Shown one piece after another: positions 42,902-51,569 of a DNA stretch of 64,000 nt. The notes beneath the pieces were generated by a model. It made no database searches. It was not told the DNA's origin and saw nothing but the letters and a program-made list of their open reading frames with translations. Made by a program: the position numbers and the translations under genes. The stretch comes from Rhododendron vialii (taxonomy: Eukaryota > Streptophyta > Magnoliopsida > Ericales > Ericaceae), in the NCBI RefSeq assembly GCF_030253575.1, contig NC_080558.1, positions 444,001 through 508,000 of the forward strand, in the 5' to 3' direction. Numbering within the stretch: the first letter of the stretch is position 1; every line of letters starts with the position of its first letter.

Positions 42902-43464
42902 TGTTAGAAAAATAATTTGTAACCTTGTTCTAGAATAATGTAGAATAAGTATCTAAGTTTAAAATAATTAGAAGTGTGTAGAAGTTATTTGTTTTTATGC
43001 ACACAGTAGTTTTAGATAATTCTAGAAAGAAGCAGGAGATTTGTTTGTTTTGTAATTAAGCACATGAGTTCAGTGCCGGCCCCGACATTTGGGTTGCCCA
43101 AACTTAACCTTCCGCTTGGTTGGGAATATATATTTTTGCTGGATTTCTAATTTTTTTTGTATACATTCAAATTTTTTTTTTTTTTGTTGCCCCTTGACGG
43201 GAGGTTGCCCGAGCCGGCCAGCTTGCGGGGCTTAGCCCCTGGCCGGCCCTGCAGGGGTTTTAACTAGACTATTCTAGAAATGGGAAAGTCGGCAAAATTG
43301 CTCTATAAATAGAGCTAAGTTGCACTCATTTTTGTAATGCAATGAAAAGCACTCCTACAAAGCCTTTGACTCCTTTGTACTAATTGCATCAATCATCCCT
43401 TCCTTTCTTTACAACCTATTTCTCTTGTCCAATTTCATTCAAAATGTAACTAGGCACCCCAACA
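42902..43464 (+). mobile_element. Ty1/copia-type solo LTR with known empty site
   Basis: Starts TGTTAGAAAA, ends CACCCCAACA, with the 5-bp duplication TTATG at 42897-42901 and 43465-43469. The related repeat at about 45090 reads GTGTTATGAAAGTACTG with no insert, which is the unoccupied site. It contains a nested hAT-type MITE; without it the LTR is about 374 bp. Confidence 0.9.
43071..43251. mobile_element. hAT-type MITE nested in the copia LTR
   Basis: The ends CAGTGCCGGCC and GGCCGGCCCTG are inverted repeats. Flanking 8-mers CATGAGTT (43063-43070) and CAGGGGTT (43252-43259) match at six of eight positions, as for an old hAT duplication. 181 bp, non-coding, with a T-run. Confidence 0.7.
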
Positions 43465-43689
43465 TTATGAAAGTACTGATAAAGGTTTATAAATTGATCT
43501 CTTATGATTCTTAAATAAATTTTGATATACTTGATAACAGCGAGCATTGTAGTAATGCTCGTTTTTTTTTAAATCTATCGACCTTTATGTTTGCAGTGAT
43601 GCGATCATTAATTTTGATATAATAGATAAACGTGAATTCTCGAGTTTGCAACCCTGTGCTATATTTTGCGCGAGTACTTATGAACTCAA

Positions 43690-44105
43690 GCGCTCATAGA
43701 CAGCTGAATTTTTCTGTGTACTCATCAACCCTTTCACCCCCTTGGTGAAGAAGATGAAATTTAAGAAATAGGCTCTGTTGATCGTCCATGTGAAGAAACC
43801 TTCCGTGTAGCACAGTTCTCATTTCATCAGAAGTAGTTTCTTCACCTCTGCCACTTCTTCTATTTGACTCTTGAGTTCTTACCCACCACATTTGTGCTGC
43901 TCCTTTTCATTTAGCACTAGCAAATTGCACTAACTTCCTTCAGTTAGTTGATGCCAAGCAAAGAAATGATCTACACTAGTCAACCAATCGAGGAAAGTTT
44001 CTGGATTCATTTTTCCATTAAAGTCAGCCACCTCTAGTTTAACCCCATTCAAATAATTTCCAGTCAAGTTCCCATCATTTGTTTGGTCTATATGTAGGCT
44101 TCAAT
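43690..44105 (-). mobile_element. Ty3/gypsy gag fragment, fossil
   Basis: The - strand encodes pieces of a retrotransposon gag: an N-terminal LEVADFNGKMNPETFLDWL-type motif near 44040-43985 and, further on, a gag core with FHLLHQGGERVDEYTEKF (about 43760-43700). No LTRs or pol are attached. It is broken and old. A shorter copy lies at 45340-45545. Both join the same universal-stress-gene fragment at the same point. Confidence 0.75.
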
Positions 44106-44187
44106 TATTTATGGAAATTGATTGTTTCTTGGTTTTGTTTACCTGTTCTATTTTCCAGGGCTATCATGGGCAATGTTAGCAACTAAA
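44106..44187 (+). pseudogene. USP gene fragment 1 (end of intron 3 and start of exon 4)
   Basis: TATGGAAATTGATTGTTTCT through CAGGGCTATCATGGGCA and GTTAGCAACT matches 2583-2657 of the USP gene, including the acceptor and the codons AIMG-VSN. It ends abruptly, and the leader of the 44240 ORF follows about 50 bases on. Confidence 0.88.
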
Positions 44188-44239
44188 GTAGGACTCCAAA
44201 ACCCTAGTCGTCACAGCAGCCGAAGAGAGAGAGAGAGAA

Positions 44240-44569
44240 ATGGCAATCGGCTCTTTCTTTAGAGCTTTGCACACTGCTCCGGGCGCCACCGCCCGAGCGA
44301 GGTTCTCTCAGGACATGACGACCTATGCGTCGGTCATCTTCATTCTTACTGCAAGCATTGGCGCCGCCGGAACTTACATCAGAGGCACTTTCTCCAGCAT
44401 GCCAGCGTTTGAGCAAGTGGTGACGGAAAATATGGAAGCATTGGATGCTACGCTGACGAAAATCTCTACCACAGCAACAACTATCTCTACCACAGCCACA
44501 GGTATGAGCAAAACTCTAGCAGATCTGTTGCCGACCCTCTCAAATCTTCTGAAATCCAAGGGCAAGTGA
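44240..44569 (+). CDS. Unrecognised small protein with one membrane segment
   Basis: A 109-residue intronless frame whose ATG follows a leader with AAAACCCTAG and a short GA run. I do not recognise the protein. Visible features: a basic, Ala-rich N-terminus (FFRALHTAPGATARARF) that could be an organelle-targeting peptide; one probable transmembrane segment (about residues 29-46, YASVIFILTASIGAAGTY); a conserved-looking FEQVVTEN segment; then a Thr/Ser/Ala-rich repeat (TKISTTATTISTTATG) and a Leu-rich tail ending KSKGK. Two broken relatives sit in the inverted duplication at 36-39 kb, sharing QD-TYA, FE-V-TE and L-KIS. The conserved pattern across copies argues for a real gene. Its promoter region abuts a USP fragment and a gag fossil, so expression is uncertain. 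Confidence 0.6.
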   Translation: MAIGSFFRALHTAPGATARARFSQDMTTYASVIFILTASIGAAGTYIRGTFSSMPAFEQVVTENMEALDATLTKISTTATTISTTATGMSKTLADLLPTLSNLLKSKGK

Positions 44570-44984
44570 GGTAATTCTTTCGGATCTCTCTTTATAAGCT
44601 ATAGCAAACTTCAACCAATTAAATTTAAGTGGGACAATGGATCCGAGTATGATACGTACACGAGTATTTCTGTTTCTGTTCAATTGCAGTTTTTGTTTTG
44701 ACTCTGCTTTGCCATTATTGTATTGCTTTCATGCTTATAATATGACTCTGCTTTCTCCACTGGTTTTATTAACAGAACGAGTTTTTTTATGGAGAATATT
44801 AGATAAGTAGGGCTGAAAAGATTCTCTTTTGTGTCATTTGTAAAATTAAAAGGGCAATCTAACCCCGAGGGAAAGTCAGGTTGGTTAGTGGATTTGATCC
44901 CCACACAATTGATCAGGTTGGATTCTTGGAGTCATGTTGAAAGAAAGTAACTTCTTGTGAATTTTCTAGTCGCATCGTGGATGG
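44570..44984. other. 3' flank of the small gene
   Basis: AT-rich sequence, likely the 3' untranslated region. It includes a TTGATCCCCACACAATTGATC stretch near 44896. No second gene is visible. Confidence 0.45.
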
Positions 44985-45290
44985 TCTGCCATCTCCTGAA
45001 TCTCCTAAATTGCAATTTGCTTGGCTGACTATATATTGAGTATTGTGTACATCTGTGTGATGTTATTCTGAAGCATAAAAAAAAATCTAATGTGTTATGA
45101 AAGTACTGATAAAGTTTTATAAATTGATCTCTTATGATACTTAAATAAATTTTGATATACTAGATAAATGCAAACATTGTAGTAATGCTCCTTTTTGAAA
45201 TCCATCAACCTTTATGTTTGCAGTAATGCGATCATTAATTTTGATATAGTAGATAAACGCAAATTCTCGAGTTTGCAACCCTTTGGACAT
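44985..45290. repeat. Dispersed spacer repeat, copy 3 (uninterrupted)
   Basis: It aligns with both halves of copy 2 and includes the vacant copia site GTGTTATGAAAG at about 45090. Confidence 0.85.
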
Positions 45291-45339
45291 TCATTGAACT
45301 GGTCGCCGTCTAACCTATTTGTCCTGCTTTTTTTAATTT

Positions 45340-45545
45340 ATCACTAGCAAATTGCACTTACTGTCTTCAGTTAGTCGATGCCAAGCTAAGAAATGGTCTA
45401 TACACTAGTCAACCAATCGAGGGAAGTTTCTTGTTTCACCTTTCCATTAAAGTCACTCACCTCTAGTTTAACCCCATTCAAATAATTTCCAGTCAAGTTC
45501 CTAACATTTGTTTGGTCTATATGTAGGCTTCAATTATTTATGGAA
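45340..45545 (-). mobile_element. Ty3/gypsy gag fragment, second copy, fossil
   Basis: It matches 43910-44105 closely (AGTCGATGCCAAGCTAAGAA, CTCTAGTTTAACCCCATTCA). It is a duplicated remnant that travelled with its USP-derived neighbour. Confidence 0.8.
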
Positions 45546-45930
45546 ATTGATTGTTTCTTGGTTTTGTTTACCTGTTTTATTATCCAGTGCTATCGTGGGC
45601 GTGAATAATTGTTGTTCTGTAGCATGTGGATCACAATGCCTCCCATGTGATTTCTATTTCTTGTTATAACTCAGTCCACAACTTTTAGTGGTAACTTGTC
45701 TGAGAGTTAATTTTTACTTTTGCATCTATTTCGAGTAATTTGACTGCATATGGTGTGAGATTATTATTGCTGTAATCCATGGTATGTGGATAAAATTTGC
45801 TTTTAAACGTCTCAGATATCCATGAAGGAATTAGAGTTTCGTAATGGTTGCTATTCTTGGTGGCTAAATTTGTTTTGTTGCTCTGTCTCATTCCTTCACC
45901 CTTCTTTGGGTATTTGAGAACCCGATTTTT
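45546..45930 (+). pseudogene. USP gene fragment 2 (intron 3, exon 4, 3' flank)
   Basis: It begins at the same USP intron position as fragment 1 and continues, with gaps, through exon 4 remnants (GTGAATAATTGTTG, GCATGTGGATCACAATG) and about 300 bases of 3' flank that match 2760-3070 (for example GATAAAATTTGCTTTTAAAC). The acceptor (CAGTGC) and frame are not kept. Confidence 0.85.
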
Positions 45931-46019
45931 ATCTTTAAAATTAGAATTATAATTTTCAAATTTCGTTTTAAATTTCCATAGCTGCGGTAAAACCCAAATC
46001 GAACCAAATTGAGCTTTAT

Positions 46020-46940
46020 GTCCCAATCACTTGGGGTCGGTTACATGAATCATTTTCCTCCATTGAGCTCTATCAAGGGCCACTTGTTCACACAAACCTA
46101 CTATACTCATATCTTTGCGCACCACAACATCTAATGTCAATTTAGGTCTACCCATCCCTGTAGCATTGCTACCCAAAGCTATCATATCTGATCTCTTAAC
46201 TACTGCATCTTCTGGTCTACGGTAGACATGCCCAAATCACCTTAGCCTATTTTCCCTCAACTTCTCTTCTATGGGTGCTACACCTATCATCTCACGAACT
46301 GTTTCATTTCTAATCATGTTTCGTCTAATCTTACCACACATCCGCCTCAACATTCTCATTTCCGCTGCACTCATCTTGTTAATAGGCCAACATTCTGTCC
46401 CATAAAGCATCGCTAGTCTGATGGCAGTTCCATAGAATTTTCCCTTCAATTTATGGGTACCCTTTTATCACACAGTACACCAGTAGCGCTCCTCCACTTG
46501 AGCCACCCCACTTGGATCCTATGGGTCACATCAATGACAATATCTCCATCTCTACTAATAATTGAGCCTAAATACCTAAAATGATCACTCTTAGGTATCT
46601 CCTGATTTGGGATCATCACTTTTTCTTTTTGCACACTGTTGGTACCACTAAACTTGCACACCAGATACTCAGTTTTACTCCTACTTATCCGAAAACTCTT
46701 TGACTCTAATGCTTCCCTCCAAATTTCTGGTTTCGTATTAACACCTTTGGCGGTTTTATCTACGAGGGCAATGTCAATTGCAATCATACACCATGGGATA
46801 TCCTTCTGAAATTGTCTAGTCAATTCATCCATAACTAAGACAAAAAGGTACGGGCTCAAGACTGACCCTTGATGCAATCCTACAGTGATTGAAAATTCAC
46901 TCGTTTTTCCATTCCTTCCCATTAGACTCGATAACATGAC
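46020..46940 (-). mobile_element. RTE-type LINE fragment (RT C-terminal half)
   Basis: The - strand encodes GLHQGSVLSPYLFVLVMDEL, then the palm region, KTEYLVCKFS, RYLGSIISRDGDI, LYGTECWPINK and the C-terminal VREMIGVAPIEEKL...RRPEDAVVK, the order found in plant RTE elements. The catalytic FADD motif is degraded (IAIDIALVD), and a frame change separates the halves near 46445, so it is inactive. It is 5'-truncated before the fingers domain. Confidence 0.88.
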
Positions 46941-48084
46941 TTAATAAAACGGTGAACCTTACAGACGGGCTTTATATTGTAAGTGTCATCCCAAGCTGCC
47001 CAAAGGCCTCCCCTAGCTCGCACAGAATCCATACCACAATTTTTTTCTGGTTCACTAGTGTAATTCAATGTGCTTCGCACAACACCGCGTGCTTGGTTTT
47101 TGAGAATTTTGGTTAAACTCGGACTATAGTGGTTTCATAGTGAAAAATATTTAGAGTATAAAGTATTACTTATTTGCAGATACATAAATTATTTAGCCTT
47201 TGATATTAAATGGATTATTTTAATAATTATCTTCCAAACAAAGATTTTTTTATGATTGGCAACAATCTTTATTAAAACTCGACAGATGGTACAACAAGGG
47301 TATTTGGAGCCATATCCAACCCTCAAAAGGAAAATGCGGATATAGAATATTGCAAAAAGAAAGAAAACAGAAAAAGAGATTACATCCAACAAGAAATTGA
47401 AAATGATACTCCTTGAGTGACTGCATCATAAGGTTGAAGGAGTAGGCAATATAGCAGTTGAGACAAATTCTACATGGCTTAAAGGCATGAAGCATATAAG
47501 ATCCCAAAAGATAACTAATCAGTAATGAGTATCCAATTGGTCAGCAAAATCAGTGATAAGGGTCCAGTTGAATTTGATCATTGAAGTTGCAAGAATTAGG
47601 CAGGCCTCCATCCTGGCCTAAAAATGGGAGGGCCGGGGGGAGGGTTGGAGGGGGGAAATTGGTTCCATAACAGGCATGGATAATCCAAACCAGCACAAAA
47701 TTGACATCCAAAAGAACATCCACAGGCACAAAACAGCTTGAGGATAAGCATCTGACTCAGACGCATGCCAAAACTTGGAGAAAATTTCCGAACTCTGGTG
47801 TGGGAGAAGGTTACCAAAATTTGGATTAAAACTCCATGCCTGGCATGAGAATTGATTCAGATCTTGGCAGGAATAGCCAAGACTGCAGCAGCAACATATA
47901 CCTCTAAGTTGAATGGTTTTTAGCTCATCACTGTGGTTGGATTTAAGGTCCAATTCCTTTGTTCTATGCTCCTACTGGATACGGGTGATCTACCAAATGA
48001 ATATTACAAAAGTCAAACTTCTGTACTTAAAGAGCAAAATTTTGTAAAGAAGTTCTTATAAACAATTTTAGGACAGGTCACTAA
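46941..48084. other. Intergenic, no recognised gene
   Basis: Several short frames on the - strand (for example 47618-47953) have no recognisable domain. A G-rich stretch (GGGAGGGCCGGGGGGAGGGT) lies at about 47627. Confidence 0.4.
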
Positions 48085-48400
48085 TAGACGATGATTGGGA
48101 ACTTACCCAATCATGAGTTCCACGAGCCTCTTTTAGTCCACAGGTGGAGAAAATTTTCAGTGCCGGGTGGGCACTGTCACGTGGTGTTTGTGCGCGCATC
48201 TCGGCCATCCAAACGTGTTACCCAAACAATCTGGACCGTTCAAAACACGATTGGATGGGACGAGATGCACGCACAGGCACCACACGGCGGTGCCCACCCA
48301 CACTGAAAATTTTCACCCATAGATCGATGAGCCCAGAGTACATTCCAGCAGCCACCTACAGTGTAAGAATCAATTCTGTGAAGAAAAACACAAATTTTTT
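48085..48400 (-). pseudogene. OEP16-2 fragment 3, split by a MITE
   Basis: GATTGGGAACTTACCCAATC, ATGAGTTCCACGAGCCTCTT and, after the insert, CCAGAGTACATTCCAGCAGC with CTACAGTGTAAGAATCAATTC match the THDW...GLAAG exon and its flanks at 52.47-52.57 kb. Only this one exon region is left. Confidence 0.8.
48149..48314. mobile_element. MITE with GAAAATTTTCAGTG ends
   Basis: The ends GAAAATTTTCAGTGCCGGGTGGGCAC and GTGCCCACCCACACTGAAAATTTTC (given in parts: GAAAATTTTCAGTG / CACTGAAAATTTTC, plus GTGGGCAC / GTGCCCAC) form the inverted repeat. About 166 bp, inserted in the OEP16-2 fragment. Family undecided. Confidence 0.75.
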
Positions 48401-49744
48401 TTTTATAACTGTATCATAAGGAATGGGAAAGAAATAATTTCCCTAGCTATTTGTCCAGACTTCTATGAAAGAAGCAATTTAAGTGGAGGTAACAAACGCA
48501 GTGCCACATAAGATTTTCCCTTGTCTTTTAATTTTTTTTTTTCCCTGTGCTCTGGCATCCACCAATGGAAATGAAAATGGCAGGGAAAGTACAGAGGAAT
48601 ACCTTAATAGCCTGCCTCCATGGCATAATCGATCGCAAACATGCATTAATTCAATTGGCATTTCGGAGAGAATTGCATGACACCTCTGTCGTATTCAAGT
48701 TTGGGAGAGCTTTGGTCGATGGAGAGGATGAGTTTGGAGAAAGATTCGTGCTCTGTTCAAACGAAGAAAGATAAATAAGCCTATTCATGGTGTTTAACTC
48801 TTACTCCGTACATTATTAGTTAGGATTAGGAAACCCAATGTTCTAAAAGTTGCTATGAGCTAGTCAGGCGGTCGGCCATCTTCAAGCGATTAATCAGATT
48901 AATTGATCGGTGCATATTAATTAGTAATCGGTAATTAATCGTTAATCAAACCTAATCGGATAGGCCCCGATAGCAATTAATCGGCTGATTAATTCCTTGT
49001 TTTAGAACACTAAGAAAACCCCAATCCAAAGATTCCAACTATGCCGAAACCAATAGCCTAAGCATACGCACTAACCTCGTTAACACGAATCTCATCAACA
49101 TGGAGTATAAAAAACAAACAATTTATCAATTCCTGACTTTTGCATGCACAATGTCCAACACAAAAAATCCCATAAAACGTGAAACTTTTCAACAATCAGT
49201 TTCTCTCATAGGCTCTTCAAGTCCACCATCCATTCCAAATTGATGTTGTGAACATTAAGGTTATTAAGAAACAATAAAGCTTGACTTTATTTATAAACTG
49301 GTGAATAGAATTTTATGCACAGGGAATATTAAACAATGATTGTCAAAAACTGGAGTACTAATAAACAATAGCAATGGAATATTATGCATTAAACAATGTG
49401 TTACATTTTCTTCCCATTTGCATGGATTTTTCGTAAATCAACACAGATGAGAGAGCGGGGGGGGGGGGGGGGGGGGGGGGGGGATAAGCCTTCTTACTGT
49501 TTTGGAGACCGCGGTCGGGATGAATCAGTGGCGGTTCTGGGCAACGAAGGTGGGGAGGAAGCCGCGGAGATGGGAGACACTGGAGGGAACCATTGATGCG
49601 CAGCAAGAGTGAAACGAACTGATTTATTGGTATTCGCTATCTGGGAATTTTATCCCCTACTTTGCAAGAGCATTCTGTGGGTGCGCCTCATTAATCGAAA
49701 AAAGCTACAACCATCTCATTAATAGAAACGACGTCGTTTTGGGA
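48401..49744. other. Intergenic with a G27 homopolymer
   Basis: Short frames only. A run of 27 G lies at 49457-49483, and AATTAATCGG-type repeats lie at 48880-48990. No domain is recognisable. Confidence 0.45.
49457..49483 (+). repeat. (G)27 homopolymer
   Basis: Twenty-seven consecutive G. It could form G-quadruplexes, and its true length may be unreliable in any assembly. Confidence 0.9.
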
Positions 49745-49905
49745 TGGGTACAACCGAGACACTTGTACACCCGTTTCATGAGATACTTTCTCAACCATAC
49801 ATATATATATTGGTAGGTCTCATTCTATTCGAGGGTTTGTAGAGTGAGAGGCGACCGAGCGATGGGTCTGATCAGATATGAAGAAACGAGGAAAGTCTGT
49901 AAGTT
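49745..49905 (+). pseudogene. MGLIRY first-exon repeat, copy E (best-preserved exon)
   Basis: The leader (ACACCCGTTTCATGAGATAC, GAGGGTTTGTAGAGTGAGAG) precedes an ATG at 49862 and 12 codons MGLIRYEETRKV plus one base to a donor TCTGTAAGTTT (exon end 49898). Compared with copy A the codons differ at several sites, but the length, phase and most residues are kept. No downstream exon could be joined. Confidence 0.55.
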
Positions 49906-49944
49906 TTGTTTCTTTCTTCTCTCTCTCGAATAGTAGTTTCACGC

Positions 49945-50545
49945 ATTGAACTTCTCTCTTTCATTTCACCATTGAGAAAAACAGTGTTAAATTAGCAAAA
50001 ACAGGTTGATAAGTGTAAATTTTCTACTATAATTAACTTGCACAAGTTAAATGACTACCCTCCTGGAAATTCTCGAGCCGTCCCTGCATACTTGGTTCAA
50101 TGGTTAAACATGGGGTTCCAAGGGTGAAAACATGGGTGGGTCCGGAGTATGACTGCCGCCCCATTTTGCAAATCATGCAAAAAAAGAAGAAGGTAGTATA
50201 TCTTTATTCTTACCCAGTACGTTGTTAATAAACACGGGTGGATATTTTATCACTCGTGGTCTGTCTCCGTAATAAGACTGTTTTGCACCATTTTTGCAGC
50301 AGATTTTGCGCTTGTTTTGCTCCTCATTTGCAGCAGTTCATGCACCTGTTTTTTTGTTCAATGTGCATAGTTCTATCTTTCAAAATGATTCATTTTCTCT
50401 ACCTGTACGTATTTGTTCCAGTAATGTGTATACAATGTGTAAATTGTAAATTATTTGGCTATTATTGTGTTCAATATGTATATTTCTATCTTTCGAAATA
50501 ATTTCCAATGATTTCTCTATCCGTGTGTATTTGTTTCAGTAATGT
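49945..50545. repeat. Spacer repeat plus two copies of the MGLIRY intron segment
   Basis: 49945-50215 matches 16.53-16.75 kb. At about 50375-50425 and again 50470-50540 the intron phrase (TTTCGAAATAATTTC..., TATTTGTTCCAGTAATG) seen after copies A and C recurs in tandem. Confidence 0.75.
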
Positions 50546-51340
50546 ATTGGCCCAACAATATTTACTCTAAGCCTTCTCTGTACAAAATATGCCCGATTCG
50601 ATTTTTGTAATGGTAAATCATTTGTAATGGAATTTTTATGAAAATCTTTTTGGATCAACCTTTGTATAAAAAATAGGGAATTGATTTCCACATGCACTCT
50701 CTTTTTGGTATCCAAACTCTTTTCTTGTTTTTTAGTGTTGAAAATATATGTATTCTTTTTACTACTAAAAGACAGAGAATGAATGTAAAAAAGGAGAGTG
50801 TAAAAATCAATCATTTCCCGGCCGGAATGACCAGGTTCATAATTACCAAGACTAGTTAACCGGTAGGCTACTGTCTAGGAAGTGTCGATTCCTTTTCTTG
50901 ATCTCAACTGGAGTACGAGTACTTTCTAATCGATCCCACCCAGAAAAGGGGACCAAACTCTGGTCTAGTGACTCCAGTCACCATTCCTCCCCTTCCATTT
51001 GGTTGTAGGTTTATCTCCATTTAGTTGTGGGTTTTTACGAGACCTTTTCATTCACAATACTAATCAAAATCACTAAGAATTAATTCGAAGTAATTATGTC
51101 TAGTTTAGACATTTGACATGTACTAAATGTGCACTTCACTAATCCGAGTAGGCTTAAATTCTGCCTTAAACATAATGTGATCTTACAGTTTTCTCTGAAC
51201 TTAATTTATTTTAAAAGAGAACACACACTAAAACCACGAATTTCGGATCACAAAGGGCAACAAATGAACTAAAATTACCATTCATCTGCCGCTGATTATA
51301 TCGTATGCAACACGTCGATTTTTAAAAGCTGATCCAAGCA
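50546..51340. other. Intergenic, no gene supported
   Basis: AT-rich, with short frames only. The right end merges into the 3' flank of OEP16-2. Confidence 0.45.
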
Positions 51341-51569
51341 TAAGATCCTACCAAGTACCAACCTCAAAAAGTATCCAAAAACAAAAACATCAGGAACATG
51401 ATTAGCCTACCCCTCTAGATGCTTTGAAATCATGATGGAGCTGGTTCCTCGAAACAAAATACAAGTAAAGATAAGTCTCAGCTGCAAGGTCTTCTGTCCC
51501 ACATGAACTAGACATGTACTTCCATATAAAGTTTGACAAGAAAAGCAACGTAATTCCTGGGTCAGATTA

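Larger units (their letters stand above)
42710..43660. repeat. Dispersed spacer repeat, copy 2 (contains a solo LTR)
   Basis: The left part (42710-42901) matches 18.05-18.25 kb and 45.0-45.09 kb; the right part (43465-43660) matches 45.09-45.28 kb. The two halves are continuous in the 45-kb copy and separated here by the LTR. Confidence 0.85.

Noticed and set aside
47618-47953. 111-codon Cys-rich frame as a secreted peptide
   Set aside because: No signal peptide or known cysteine pattern; it lies in low-complexity flanking DNA.
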